From contig JAHYIO010000005.1 of assembly GCA_020543525.1 (NCBI GenBank), forward strand, positions 930,001 to 994,000: a stretch of DNA of 64,000 nt. Direction: 5' to 3'. Source of the stretch: Coriolopsis trogii (Eukaryota; Basidiomycota; Agaricomycetes; Polyporales; Polyporaceae). The first letter of the stretch is position 1. The number at the start of each line of letters is the position of its first letter. Shown here piece after piece: positions 8,799 to 21,042 of the stretch. The notes beneath the pieces were generated by a model. The model saw nothing but the letters and a program-made list of their open reading frames with translations, made no database searches and was not told the DNA's origin. Made by a program: the position numbers and the translations under genes.

Positions 8799-9214
8799 TC
8801 ATTCTCACTCGTACCATACACGATGTTGCGACTGGTGTCTCTTTCCCTCATATGCCACTCTTTGCCCCAACCTCTCCCCATCCATATGTCCATAATATGT
8901 CTTATGTTGCATTGTACCATACCATTGCCTTTAATACATTGAGCTTGCCTTTATGTGCGTCCTAGCGTGAACGTAGAGCTCTGATACGAACGTCTATCCT
9001 AAGTAAATGCGGCGATAATACGAGTTAATGATTGACTAACACTGGGTTTATATGGTAAATTAGCAAAGGGGTAAGCTCAATAGCGTTAACTCGGAAAACG
9101 CGACTATTAGCGCCTATTAACGTCTATTAGCGAAAATTAGCAGGGGGGACTTTTCCTGATGCTCTCCGAGGCTCTGTTGACTATGTGTCGCCATGCAGAT
9201 CATGACTTTGCCAT
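8799..9214. other. Intergenic, short ATTAGCG repeats
   Basis: No gene is visible. At 9100-9145 the motif CTATTARCG occurs three times in close succession, followed by a G6 run. The inverted-duplication arm starts just to the right. Confidence 0.4.
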
Positions 9215-10020
9215 CGCGTATTGCGACCCAAAATCCCATACGGTACACAGCCTGTACTACGTCACAGATGTCGACGCTGCGATCCAGAGTTACGGTGCAT
9301 TAACGAGGCCTTGGTCCACGAGCGACGCCATGATAGTGTACGGAAGCAAGATACCCAAGGCTCTGGGAATCCCGGAGGACACCACGCAGGACGTCATGAA
9401 AGATGGGTTCGTGACGGTCGCCTCTGGTGTGATTGTGGGGACCCGGACTTGCCTCCACCTGAACAGTTGGACTGGCCGAAGCTGGTGAGCAGCCTCACGT
9501 CGCGATCGTCCGTGTGTGCTCATGGTGCTTTGTGCATGCTCTAGATACATCATGTCTACACTTATGCTACACATGATCGGGAGCGGTGAGCAATCCTTTT
9601 CCGCTTGGAATCGGTTTGCTATCAATGTCGGATTGTATCATAACCGCTGGCGTCGTCAGGAACGTGTACGGAAGTCCTCGCCAGTACGTTCTCGCCAGTA
9701 CGTTCTCGCCGCCACACACCCCACCGATGCCACAGACTGCATCGTCAAGTTCGTTGCAGAGGGCGAGGACACCAGGTCCGCCAGGGAACGATTCCCGATC
9801 AGCGACGACCTCTGTGCGAGGATCAGAGCACACCTGCTCACTCGTCCTGCCAACAGGGCATATCTTCTGTGCCGGATCTGCAAGCTTGTTATATTTTGGC
9901 TGAATCGGGTGCACGACTGGTTGAGATTGCCTGCAAGTCCTGAAGGCATAGTGTGGCACCTGCAGAAGTGGTGCGTCGAATAACTGTATAACTCTTGCCC
10001 TCTGGAAAGAGTGCATTCGC
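9215..10020 (+). pseudogene. Y1: kinase-like family remnant with internal deletion
   Basis: This is the left-arm copy of the gene at 31290-32985. It starts with the stretch reading HYVTDVDAAIQ in the right copy. It then jumps, near 9330, to IVYGSKIPKALGIPEDTT: about 900 bp present on the right, including the middle exons, are missing here. It also carries a 14-bp tandem duplication (CGCCAGTACGTTCT twice, near 9688-9715) that is single in the other copy and shifts the frame. The downstream part reads THPTDATDCIVKFVAEGED, resembling the first strands of a kinase N-lobe with an invariant Lys. That resemblance is inference. It is not a functional gene. Confidence 0.6.
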
Positions 10021-10275
10021 CGATTGACACGACTTGTTTTGCAGTTATGGGAAGATGTAGGACGTCGTCTTCAAGTAGCTTTGTCAATACGACGCCAAAG
10101 GGCACTTTTGTCTGGTAGCAATGCATAGTTCGGAGCTTTGGACCGCTCTTCCGTCGACGCGATGATCTAAAGTGCGAAGCTCTATTATCGGTAGGTTTTC
10201 ACGCTCAACCGAACTCTTTGTATGTTTTTGTTCTGGCATACGGGCCAGCTCCGCGACAAAATTGGCAAGAGGTGG

Positions 10276-10283
10276 ATAAAAGG
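10276..10283 (+). promoter_or_regulatory. TATA-like box upstream of X1
   Basis: ATAAAAGG lies 103 bp before the X1 ATG. The same sequence at the same spacing precedes X2 on the other arm (31037-31048, minus strand), so it has been kept in both copies. Confidence 0.5.
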
Positions 10284-10385
10284 CGGGGTCGGAGGGGGCG
10301 CTTGTCCAACCTCTTCTCTTTCCCTCTCCTCCACCCTTGCCACTCTCACCGGCCTCTACCTCCCTACCTAGCCTCTGGCCACAAC

Positions 10386-11567
10386 ATGAACACCTCTCCA
10401 GGCGCAACCGGGCTCGATCAAGGTATGAGAAGAATTCATGGAACGTCTTCGAGTCCTCGATATGGTCTAACCACTGGTTATAGCTGAGGTCGAGAACCAG
10501 GGCTCGACATCTCACCTAATCGACGAAGCAACCAATGTAGTGAACACGCGTAAACCCTCCCGGACGCACGGACTCGTCGCGGTTGCCGTTCGAAGCTCGC
10601 AACGGCTCAAGGACCGGCGAGCTGCTCTAGTGGGCGAGCAGCTGGCTCAGCCTGTAGTCTCCGATAGTATGGCATCCACGAGCAAAGCGTACGTTTATGA
10701 GTCTCGCATTCATCGCGTATAGAAGCTTAGGTGTTGTAACCAGCCGTGAAGATTTTGCGCCTCCACAGGGAAGTGAAGCCAGAGCCCTATGTCCTTTGGT
10801 AGGTATTCCTTGTAGCTCGTTCTTTCCCTCGTCGTCATCGCACGTGCTAAGGTTAGAGCAGCCCCTCTCAGCCGACACATCCGCGTACGCGGAATACCAC
10901 ACGATACAAAAGTCGGGCAATGAAGGCGGGAAGAGGGTCATCGGCGGGGAACGTTCCTCCAACGGCCCCATCTCGACGTTCCTCTCGGCCGAAGGATGCT
11001 GATGAGTTAGCATCAGTAACCAACGCTCACGCGAGCAGTGCCCTGCCCGTTGGTGTAACGGCGTAGCGTGCCCCCGCTGTGGACAAGGGCAAAGGCCGAG
11101 CGACTTCAGAGAACCTCCTGCTTCTGGCCACGGTAGCCGCTACGGTCACCGAGGCATCACCTCGGGTTATGATACCCTCCACACCTCCCCCGCCCCGACC
11201 TACCGTACCCTTCCCTTCACGTGTCACTCTCTCCTCCACGGTTCCAGTGACAGTCAGCATCACAGCTGGCGTTGTAGTAGTCGCACCCGCCCCTCCGATG
11301 GGCGAAGAGGCACCTTCGTTCTCCACGACGATTAGCGGAGCGACTGTCTTAGTGACCCATCCTCGTCTATCCTCAGTCGTACCGAAGCAGGAAGATGCTG
11401 TATACCATGAGTGCAACCTTTGCCACCTCGCTGCGGGCACGAAGAGGACGAGGGTAGAATACGAGGGATATGCGGAGGAGGGTCCCCGTGTGAGGGGTTT
11501 TGAGGAGAGCAGAATCCGAGGCACATTGGGTGAGAGCTCCCCGCCGTCAAAGAGGCCGCGCATCTAG
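10386..11567 (+). pseudogene. X1: disordered nuclear-type protein, left-arm copy, frame damaged
   Basis: Exon 1 is 10386-10422 (MNTSPGATGLDQ). A 61-nt intron follows, then exon 2 (10484-10688), ending in MASTSKA at a GTACGT donor. Exon 3 starts CCGTGAAGAT after AACCAG. Relative to X2, 17 bp (CTGCGAAACGTCGTCGC) are missing in exon 3. The loss removes the basic AKRRRR cluster and shifts the frame. The last exon (about 11076-11567) still reads well: FPSRVTLSSTVPVTVS, a C-x2-C pair (ECNLCHLA), and a basic tail, SPPSKRPRI. An in-frame stop at 11064 separates it from what precedes. An alternative acceptor at CACAG could rescue part of the frame, so expression is possible. Function unknown; the layout suggests a nuclear protein. 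Confidence 0.55.
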
Positions 11568-11998
11568 AGTATTTTGTGAGGATCGCGGAGACGTCACATC
11601 CAGTATGAAAATTGTAGCCATAACAGTCTGTGCTCAGCTAGTACCATACCACTGTACCACTGTAGTATAGTAACCTGTAACAACGAACGATAACAAGAAG
11701 ACATCATTGAGAACAGGAGGTCATTCTGATGCTTGATCAGACTAGAGGGCTGAGACTCGTGGACGCTAGTCCCGTTTGCTGCCACTTGCTTTTTGTTGTG
11801 CGTACGTCTACTGACCGGTGTTGAAGGAGTCCATCAAGTCCTGCAACGGACCGCTATTACTCATCGGGATTCTTGATTAAAGAGCTCAAGTCTCATGCTC
11901 TGTAGCCTTAGGTCCGTATATCCGCCACCGCCGGGTATCCCCCATCCAACTGCAAGCAATGCTGTGAAGCAGTCCAAAACGTCCTACTACCCTAACCC
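11568..11998. other. Intergenic between X1 and YPP1 (convergent 3' ends)
   Basis: No coding signal is visible. X1 and the YPP1-like gene end towards each other here, so this should hold both 3' ends. Similarity to the other duplication arm stops at the X1 stop codon. Confidence 0.5.
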
Positions 11999-14900
11999 TC
12001 ACAGGCACCATCCAACAGCAGTCCCGGGATCCCGCAGCGGCCTGTTCTCGGACAACGTGAGCGCAAAGCACAAGCACTCACGTTCCCGGTCCCGCCTCCC
12101 CTGCAGCCCATACATCTTCCCCAAGAAGTACCACGCCTCGGGCACGTCCCACCCCGCGCCCTTGGTGAGCTCGGACAAGAGCCCGACGGCGAGATCGACG
12201 TTATCCCGGTCGGCGAGCTCCATGCCCTCCTTGGACTTGTCCCGGTTCTGGACGGCGGCGAGATACACGCGGCAGAGGTGGATCGTCGCCGCGACGTGGG
12301 CCGGCGCTATGAAGAGCGCTTTCTGGAAGCACTCGAGCGCGCGGCGGTCATCGTCGAGAGCGAGATAGTAGAGCCCGAGCTGCAGATAGCACAAGAGCTA
12401 GCTAAATACGGGCGACAAAGTAGACCAAGATGCACGAAGCGCACCTGAACCCACACCTCGGGATTTTCCTCGTCTCGCACTTCGGCTTCCTGTATAGCCC
12501 CTCTGGCTTGCTCGATCTTGCCAAGTCGCCGGAACGTGGCGGACGACATGAGCCATAGGTTGCTGAGGAGTCGGCGGTCCTTCACGGCTCTCGATTTCTG
12601 CCGTGTGATGGTCGGTGCCGGCTCAGGCGGTGGTAAAGAGGGCGGCGGTGGAGGTGCTTCGATTTCTGAAAGGTCGAGCTGTGAGGCATAGATACTCAGG
12701 TGCTGTCGCAAGTGGATGGAAGATGCCTGGAAGGGTGTCTGTCCAAGGAGTGCGTGGAAATCTGTCATGAAGAGGTCAAACTAAATAAACAGCGCAGAGT
12801 GATTATGCATGAAGAACATACCTGGCGCAGAATTCGACCGTTTGAGGTGGTGATTGTTGTGACGACCCACGTTATGACCAATCTTCTTCGAGATCGTGGT
12901 GACGCGGGCACGACCTTTGTGCACGCCACTAATGAACACTTCGCGCACCTTCTTGCCAGGCTTGCCTCTGTTGGTGTCCACTGTTAGACGTGATTTCTCG
13001 GGTGACGTGCTCTCTTTCGAAGGGCGACGGTCTCGATCGCCGTTCAGTTGATCTTGAGAGTATGCAGGACTCTGAAGCATCGGCGACGCGGGCGTAACGG
13101 TGATGTCTACCTCTGGAGCAGCAGAGGCTGTTTCAGGTTGTTCCTCCGCATGAGGGTAGAGAGACGAGGCACGAGCATCGCCAACACCATTCGTACGTTT
13201 CTCGCTGCCCACACCGGAGAAGATCGACGTTGGACGGAATTCTTGCGAAGCCCGCCTGCTGTCAATTGACATCCGGCCTGAATATGGTCAGCTTCCGCAT
13301 GCGACAGTAGAAGAACAAGGTACATACGATCATCCGCACCTACTCCCCGACGCTCGGAGAACCACTGAAACACCTCGACCCATTTGTCATCCGTGCCCTC
13401 GGGCCCCTCGACGTGCTCAGCCAGGGTAAGTTGGGTCATCCTCAACTGAAGTGCGTGTTCGAAGGCGTCCTGACGATTCGGCGAAGGCCTGTCACTCAGC
13501 GGATTTAGGAGTGTAGACGATGGCGGCAACTCTGTAGCGTCCTTTTCGAGCAGTCGAGCAGGCTCGCAATGGTGCTGTGAAGCTGCATCTCCATCTCCAT
13601 TGACAACATGTCCGTTCGCCTTTCCCGGGGCAGCATAGTCGTGCACTTGGATGCCGTCCATGGGGCTGTCGCTGCTCGGGAGGCCATCGATCTGCTGCTC
13701 GGTATCCTCCTCTACTAGTTCCGCTTCACCGACATTCACCCCTATCTCGATGATCTCTTTCGCTGCCCGCCAGTCTTCGGACGCGGTCAGCAAGAGAGCA
13801 AGCAGGTGCCAATGTCGAGCCTCTCCGGGATCCACTTCAAGCGCAGCCCGCGCGTGAACGATAGCGTTCTGGAGATCCTGAGACGGTCCCGGACGGAGGT
13901 AGGCAAGAGCCAAGTGGTGATGCGTGGATGCTGTCGGATGGGTTTCCAGGGACAGATTGAGCAATCGCAGTGATTCGTCGAAATGCTTCGACCGCGTCCG
14001 AGGATCCTGTTCTACCATCGAAATGGGGCGTAAGAACCGCAATCAAGATGTGATGATAGTATAATACCCACCAGCATACGCAGTGGCAATATGCCAGATA
14101 GCTTCAGCTAACTGAACGCTCGCGACAAGGGGGCTATTGTCCCGATCTAATCGAGCCTTCGCCTTCTCAATCATCTCCCCGGCCTCTTTGGCGTGGTCTA
14201 CCGCCTTGCCGAAGTCGGCCTCAGCAAGAGCGAGGCGAGACAGCATCCGCGAGCCTTGGACGAGCGTCTGCACCCAATTGAAGTCCGTATCGACGTCCGT
14301 TCCAGCGCCAAAGGCGCCGCTACCGCTCTGTGTGGTGTTCTGTTCTTCCGCCAGCTTCGCTTCGCGCGACTTGCTCACAATCTGCACGTACAATCGCAGA
14401 GTCCGTTTCGCAAGCTCCGGATCGCCCGCAACGTAGAACAGTCGGCTCATGTGTCGGAAGATGATGTACGAGTTAAAGGTCAAACGCGTCGCCCACCATA
14501 GGACCTGCCCGAACCATGGTGAGCGAGAAACGTAGTCAATGCGCGTTGTCGATCTTGTCACTCACGTCGATGACCCACCCTGCGTACTCGCCGACAGCTC
14601 CGTCAGCTTCCCAAGCGGCGACAGAAAGGTCGACCAGGTCTTCTACCTTGACGTTCCGTTCGCCAGCCTTCGGGAAGGTCGTGCTCACGCTAAGAATAGC
14701 GCGGTACTCTTGCACCACGGATCGCGCCGTACTAATCCAACGATGCGAGCGGTCAGCAGCTGGTTTGGGTATCGGCGCGGTACGGGCGCGCAGAATGAGG
14801 GCGCGCAAGTGCAGAACGGCGATGGTTGAACGGTATTCCGGCCGGAAGAGGGGCGGCCAGCGAGCACTGCATGCGTGGTATTGATCGAACAGCTTCCATA

Positions 14901-16201
14901 GCAAGCTACTGTCCCCGTCGGTGCCGGTGACGTCGCATATTCGCGCACCCAAAATGACTCCGCGTCGCAGCACGCGCTCTGCCCAGCGCCAGAGCTCGCG
15001 GTAGCGGCCAAAGGAGGTGTCGTCCTGAGAAGTGGACAGTCCAGGAAGGGTTGTCGTTGGAACAGTAGCAGGGATATCCGCAACGGCGTTTGCAATGATA
15101 GTGGAGGCAAGAGCGTACGTCGCGAACGCCTTTTCTGGCTCATCCGGGTTCAGCACTTCGTACGACATCCCTGTTACGACAGTCAATCACGGCCTGAGAT
15201 ATCACGACGGGCAATAGCCCATACCACCCCAGAGTAGGCGGGCTATATCGCCAGAATAAGCATCACGTTCCGGTCCAGAGTACTTTGGTGACACGTCCGG
15301 AGCGCAGGATACAGCGAGCGTTCAAACCCGAAGAAACCCAGTAGGCTCAGCTACCGACTCGCCCTACATGGATTTCGACGTGGTCTCAAGTATCTGGACC
15401 AGAACAAGAGACCAATTCCGGCTATATCTGCGCCTATTCTGAGGGTGGTATGGGCCATTGACCGTCGTATATGTGCTTACCGTAACCGACCTTTCAAGCA
15501 TATGCTCCGCAAGCATTCTATTGCTGACCACGCCCGCCCCTCGTTAATGTCCGCTATTGAATTTGAGGACTGCGCTGAGACGAAGCTGCCTGTCCACGAG
15601 GAAGAGAGAGATGTATTAGAACCCGACCCCGGGACTTGAAGCGTCGCGGGGGCTGAACGTGTAGTTCCAGAGGAAGAAGCGAAACCTTGCGCATCTGACA
15701 GGTCCTTGACTGCAGACAGATGTTCAAGACATTCCGCGTGCCGGCGTAGCGCGAACGCGTAGTAGGCCAGGGCAGCCTTCACAGACTTGGGACAATGTTA
15801 CACGTCAAGAATTGTATTAGACATTCAACGTACTGACGACGTACATCGGAGCGACTCGCATCCAACTGCTTGAGTGTAGCATACCCTGCCAACGCCTCTT
15901 CATGCCTCTCTTCCGCTAGCAAACACTCTTCTCCAAGGACGAGCGCCCCGAGCGTCCCTACTTCGTTTCCGTCCAAGCTGTCGGCATTGGCAGAGAGTAA
16001 CAGCGACAGAGCTTGGGTCTGAGACGCAATCTCAGCGACGCTGTCATGACCCGGACAGTGCTTGTTGAATTTTCGCAGGAGGTCCGACCATGAAACTAGC
16101 CTGCCGTGTGCGTCCTTGGCAGGAAACCGCGCGTCCCATTGGCCTGCGGTCAGAACAGCTCGAAGTTGTCGCCAATAGTGCTGTGGCTTGACCTGTGCCA
16201 T
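11999..16201 (-). CDS. YPP1: TPR protein of the YPP1/TTC7 family
   Basis: This family scaffolds the PI4-kinase Stt4 at the plasma membrane together with Efr3, and so sets PI4P supply. The start MAQVKPQHYWRQLRAVL (16201) is followed by an alpha-helical N-terminal part, then by TPR-type helices: HLALAYLRPGPSQDLQNAI, ARHWHLLALLLTASEDW, and near the C-terminus LGLYYLALDDDRRALECF and PEAWYFLGKMYGL. The frame ends GTAVGWCL at 11999. At least eight exons are visible, with short introns such as 15844-15788 (GTACGT...CCCAAG). Total length is about 1,100-1,200 residues, as in fungal YPP1. A Ser/Thr-rich, probably disordered insert lies around 13100-12800. The exon between 15420 and 15180 could not be resolved fully. 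The family call rests on the TPR layout and local motifs. Confidence 0.75.
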
Positions 16202-17150
16202 GCGAAACGACGGAGTAGGCAAGAAACGTCGTCAAGAGCTGTGAGCAAAAGCTCCCGTCCAGGCGAATGTGGCAAATGACGGTAGGACAGAGGTGGTGGT
16301 GGTGGGGAGGAGGAGAAGGCTCGATGGTGGAGAGCAGTCGATAACTGAATTACCTGGGATAATTGCGAAGGATAAGCTCAGATTAAGTGCGTGGTAAGAC
16401 CAGGACCTAACCCTGGCCGATTTGGAAGCCAGTGCCTAATGAGGAAGGTCCAGTCTGGTTACAATTGTACTAGCGATCGAGCCGTGAGAGCTGAGTAAGG
16501 TAGAGAGGCTTGGTATTCTTGTACTGGTTGCTTCTGGTGATGGTCATAGATGCCGTTTGTCCACTGTTCTCACCGAGATCTAGCTAGTGGAGGTTGGACG
16601 TTCAGTTTGAGCACCAAAGCACGACTCGGTCCGAGATCCCGTCGCGGGCGCTTGAGACTCGTGAAAGACAGCAACTCTCTACACCTCTTTGACAGCCTCA
16701 TTCTCCCAAGTCGATATTTTTACGAGGATCCCGTGCAGTGTAAACAACTATATGATGTAGTTTGGGCAATGTTGCACGAACGGGGAGGGAGAAATAACGC
16801 AAGGAATGTACAACTTGCCATAAAAGGGAAACACTCGATCTCTTTTACTATAGAAGATATCGAGGCAGCATTCTCAACTTTCCTCTTCTCATCTACCACT
16901 AAATCCCAACCACAGACACATCATACTCCTGTGCCATCGCATTCCACCTCTGCTTTGTACCGGCCATATACCTTTGTACCTAAGCGGACACAAGGCGCTG
17001 TCTCGGAACTTGAAGCTTTGTCCCTCGCCATCGCGCCACCCGGTCCAAGCGTCCTGGGCCACCCCCACTATATCACTCACTACGCGCTGTTTGAAGCCCA
17101 CTACTCCGCCCCTACCACCACTGCCATCTCCCTTCGTCCCTCCACCCAAC
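16202..17150. other. Intergenic, divergent promoters
   Basis: This separates the minus-strand YPP1-like gene from the plus-strand gene at 17151. A 215-codon open frame at 16550-17194 reads as low-complexity antisense-like sequence and I do not count it as a gene. No other feature seen. Confidence 0.5.
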
Positions 17151-18920
17151 ATGACCACACGTCCCTCCAATGCGCCACCAGCAACATCAGCTGATCAGAC
17201 CGATGGCATCCGCCCGAGCAACATTCGCCAACATATGCTCGAGGACGGCGGTTTCCTCGACATCTCAGATGTCATGTTCGCGCACCCGCCACCGAAGCCG
17301 AACGAATTTCTCTACCTCCAGCACTACTATTACAGCCCATCGGGGAACCGGCAGGAGCTCAAGGACTGCGGGAGTGTCGAGGCAGCGGTGGACATCCTGG
17401 CCACAGAGCTGGGAGGCATGCAGCGCCTACTCGCTGGTTACGTCGCCAATCTCAAACGATACGAAGACAAGTTCGATGCAGAGCATCACGAGATGCAACA
17501 GGACTTGGTTAGCCTCGCGGAGAGCTACCGCAGCGTCGCGGACCGCATCCAGCCCTTTATCGAGCAATCTGGGAAGTTGAGGTACGTCCCCTTGACTCCC
17601 TGCCCCGCCTGCAAGCCTGACTCACCTCCCACAGCCAGCGGTTGGCTACTCTTGAGTACTACGTCGCCAACCTCCGTCCCGGGTCACGGAAGCCCCCTAC
17701 CATCATCCGTGGCTCCGGAGCCGGCCTCCATGATCCCCCGATGACGAAAGAAGAGCTGCTCCTGAGGAAGAAGCGGAAAGAAGAGCTCGAGTCAGATGTC
17801 AAGAACATCGACTGCGTCGAGCAACATAAGACCCATCTCAAGCGGTGCGAGACAGTCGAGGAGCTCACCAGCCCACCCACCCCCACGCCACCCGCCCAGC
17901 CCGCGGAAACGAAGACGAAGCGCCCGAACAAAGGAAAGGGCAAGCAGCGGGCCGCCTCGCCCCCTCCCCAGCCTGCGCCGGCGATCCCTATCGATCCGCG
18001 TGTGTCTGTCAAGATCGAGAAGCTCGGCGACGCCCTCTTCAGCATGCGCGACGCCGTCCAGCGCGCCGGCGCCGCAACAGACAATGTGCTGGGGCGCATC
18101 CGCGTGCTGCGCAAACATCAGCGGATGAACGTGGAGGAGGTCTGGCAGTACCATGCGGATGTCTCGGACAAGCTGCGCCCAGTGGCGAGAAAAGATGAAG
18201 TCGCTCTGTCCGTGTCCTTTGCACACACATTCGCCCCGCGTGTGTGATCGCTGAACGTACATACTGTTTTACAGACGACGCGTGGACGCTTACACTCGCT
18301 GGGCGTTGAAGTGCGGCGAAGACGAGGCGAAAGCCGCCGAACGCAAGAAGACCGCGACGGCGAACGCCTCGCCATCATCGGCCGCACCGGAGTCGCAGGC
18401 GCCAACAACCGACGGGTCCCCGTCGAGCGAGCCAGCTGCCCCCCAAATGGCCGCCACGTCGTCCGCGGGCAGCGACATCTACACCGTCCGCCTCGACCTC
18501 GCGTTCGAGAAGAAACTCGAGGACCTCACTCGCGAGGAGGCGATCGACATGCTCAAGGCGCTCCCCATGAGCATCCACTTTGTGCCTTTCGGAACCCCGA
18601 AGACCGAGGGTGAGGACGACATTCCCCCCGCCTCCACCGCCCCCGAAGCCTCCGCAGACGTTCCCCCACCGGTACGTGTAGGCGAGCCGACCTCCGCCCC
18701 AAACGACGCGGAGATAGCAGCACCGCCGACAGAGTCGGCATCGAACACGATCGCTGGGGCTCCCGAGAAACCGCAGGCGAAGACGAGGGCAAAGAAGCGG
18801 GGACGGACCTCAGAGGACGTAGACGCGGAGGTCACGACCGCTGTCCGTGACGGCCACGCTGACCCGCGTGCTGCGGCAGGCGCGGTCCCAGTGAAGAAGA
18901 TGCGCGTTCGGAAAGACTGA
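17151..18920 (+). CDS. Uncharacterised basidiomycete protein with helical core and basic tail
   Basis: There are three exons. Exon 1 (17151-17581) starts MTTRPSNAPPATSADQ and contains a helical segment (residues about 75-140: LGGMQRLLAGYVANLKRYED and on) likely to form a coiled coil. A 53-nt intron (GTACGT...CCACAG) leads into exon 2 at 17635, reading SQRLATLEYYVANLRPG. Exon 2 then has a charged stretch with KKEELLLRKKRKEELESD-like composition and a Pro/Lys-rich linker (KRPNKGKGKQR). Exon 3 starts near 18275 and ends KKMRVRKD. The protein is about 530 residues. The basic clusters suggest a nuclear protein. The exact donor before exon 3 is uncertain, as several weak GT sites fit. No known domain recognised. 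Confidence 0.7.
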
Positions 18921-19193
18921 AGTCCCCGGTAATGAGCGTCGTAGGTTATGGTAGACCGGGAGAGAAGGCTGCCGCTTCCTGTATCATTATTGTAGTAAGT
19001 AAAGTTAGTCTACTGTAGCGACCCCACGTGTACCTTTGCTTTCCTTGTTGTCCGTTGCGCTTTGTACATTCAGAATGCTGCTTGAGCAATTGAAGTTTAC
19101 CTGCCGTGATTTGCACACAGTGGCTCACGAATTGTGGAAACTGATGGGGTGAAATGCGTCTGGTACCGTACATATGCGAAGGGTCGTGGTTCG
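18921..19193. other. Intergenic, convergent 3' ends
   Basis: This lies between the stop of the plus-strand gene at 18920 and the stop of the minus-strand transporter at 19194. Nothing else seen. Confidence 0.4.
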
Positions 19194-20923
19194 TTACAGT
19201 CTCCACTTCATCGCTCCTGGCTCCAGCCTCTTGTTGCGCTGGATGTACATGATCCGCAGACCGAGGACGGCTGCAGCGCCCACGATCAGGAAACCGGCGT
19301 TGACGTAGTGGCCGGTCGGGTATCCTGGCGACTCGTTGGCCTTGTAGATGTACACACCTGGGACAACTCATCAATCACAAGATAGCACAGCTAGTGCACT
19401 AACGGAACGCACCGATGATCTGTCCCACCTGGCCGATGGAGACGTTGAGAGGTACAGCGAGCGTGGACGCCCCCGTTCCCCGGAGGTTCGCGGTCAACCA
19501 ACTCAAGAGGGGAGGGATGCACGCGAACGAGAAAGACAACGCGATGATGAAGAACACGTATCGAGCCTTGAAGGACTCGTCAGGAAGAGCACCTGCGTCA
19601 AATGAGCGTACCGTTCCATCTCCGGAGACAATCGAGTACATACCTTCCACGACAAAGCATGCTCCGGCGATCAACATGGACAAAGCCGTCCCGATGGTAC
19701 GCATCTCGTACTTATCGGACACATACGCGACAGACACGGTGATGCAGAACGCGATCGCGTATGGCGGGACGGTGAACAGCTGCGCGTCCAGGCCCTTGTA
19801 CCCGAGCCCAGCGACGATCGTTGGCGAGAACAGCGACATGCTCGAGAAGGGGACCGAGATGGTGATGTACGTGAGGTAGTGGACGTAGAGCCTGTAGTCC
19901 ATCAGCGTCGCCTTCGCGTCCTCCCAAGTGATGCGGTGGTGTCCGACGGACGCGACGCCCTTCAGGCGCTCGGTCGCGACCTCACGCTCCTCCGGAGTGA
20001 ACCACGAGGCAGTCTCAGGATAGTCGGGGAAGAAGAACCAGACGAGGAGCGCGCCCGCACAGGACGGCGCGCCTTCGATGAGGAAGAGGTAACGCCACGC
20101 CTCGAGCCCGTGGATGCTGTTGAGCTTGCCAACTCCGTACGCGATCGCGCCTCCGAACGCGCCGCCAAGCGTCGCACTCGCGAGGATGAGGGCGATACGC
20201 AGGGCGCGCTCTTCAGGACGGTACCAGAAAGTGAGGCAGTAGACCATGCCAGGGAAGAGACCTGCTTCGAACGCGCCGAGAAGGAAGCGCACCGCAACGA
20301 GCCCGCCAAAGTCTTTAATGCCGCCGAGGATCATCGTCATCGCGCCCCACATGAACATGAGGAACGCGATCCAGCGTGAAGGGCGGAATTTCTTGAGCAT
20401 GTAGGTGGAGGGCGTCTCGAAGAGTGTGTAAGAGACGAAGAAGATCATGAGAGCGGTGAGGTATTGCTCGTTGGAGATACCGACGGTCTGCATGAGTGAG
20501 TCGCCCGCGTCGCTGTTCAATATCTTGGCATTACCCTAACAGCGGGACATCATGTACTGGAGCCTCGGGGAAGATGGTAGGGAACGACTCACAATATTCG
20601 ACCGGTCCAGCGAGCATAGCAGGTAAATAATCATAGAGGCCGGTATGATGCGAATGTCGATAGCTCGCACTACCCTACATGAAGAGCTGGGTTAGCGACC
20701 ATAGGCATATTGGCAAGGTCCATATAGACATGGCATTCTCAGTCGAAAGTGATGGATGTCTTTGCAGCACACAACGAGTCTCCAATACTCACCTCTTTTC
20801 CACAGCCGAGTCCACCGTGCACGTCGAGACAACCTCCTCCGACTTCGCTTCCTCCGACATGCTGAAATCCTGCTTCTCAACGTCTCGCGACGCCACGCTT
20901 GACCTCCGGTCTTCGTTAATCAT
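19194..20923 (-). CDS. MFS transporter, allantoate permease (Dal5/ACS) family
   Basis: Proton-coupled import of small organic anions across the plasma membrane is the usual role in this family; substrates include allantoate, vitamins such as nicotinate or pantothenate, and others. Exon 1 (from 20923) is a cytosolic acidic tail ending DSAVEKR. It splices to VVRAIDIRIIPASMIIYLLC and then DRSN-I-GNAKILNSDAGD, the family signature after helix 1. The main exon (to 19408) covers helices 2-12, including LLGAFEAGLFPGMVYCLTFW. A 55-nt intron leads to the last exon, which ends PGAMKWRL at 19194. Total length is about 520 residues. Substrate cannot be read from the sequence. Confidence 0.85.
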
Positions 20924-21032
20924 GGTAGATCGTCAAGTGTTTACCGCGGCGGACGTGAGTCTTTTCAGGAAGCCCAAGTCGGGTGCAGAGATACGAGGGA
21001 GGTGCCCACCGTCTCATCCCCTCGCCCCTGCG

Positions 21033-21042
21033 CCTTTTTATA
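21033..21042 (-). promoter_or_regulatory. TATA box of the MFS transporter gene
   Basis: TATAAAAAGG on the minus strand, 110 bp upstream of the ATG at 20923. The sequence and spacing fit a fungal core promoter. Confidence 0.55.

Noticed and set aside
11038..11090. tRNA-like TGGTGTAACGGC stretch
   Set aside because: No matching acceptor stem or T-loop sequence follows; it lies in the decayed X1 gene.
16550..17194. 214-codon frame before the gene at 17151
   Set aside because: Overlaps the start of a better-supported gene, has low-complexity Thr/Ser/His content and no splice logic.
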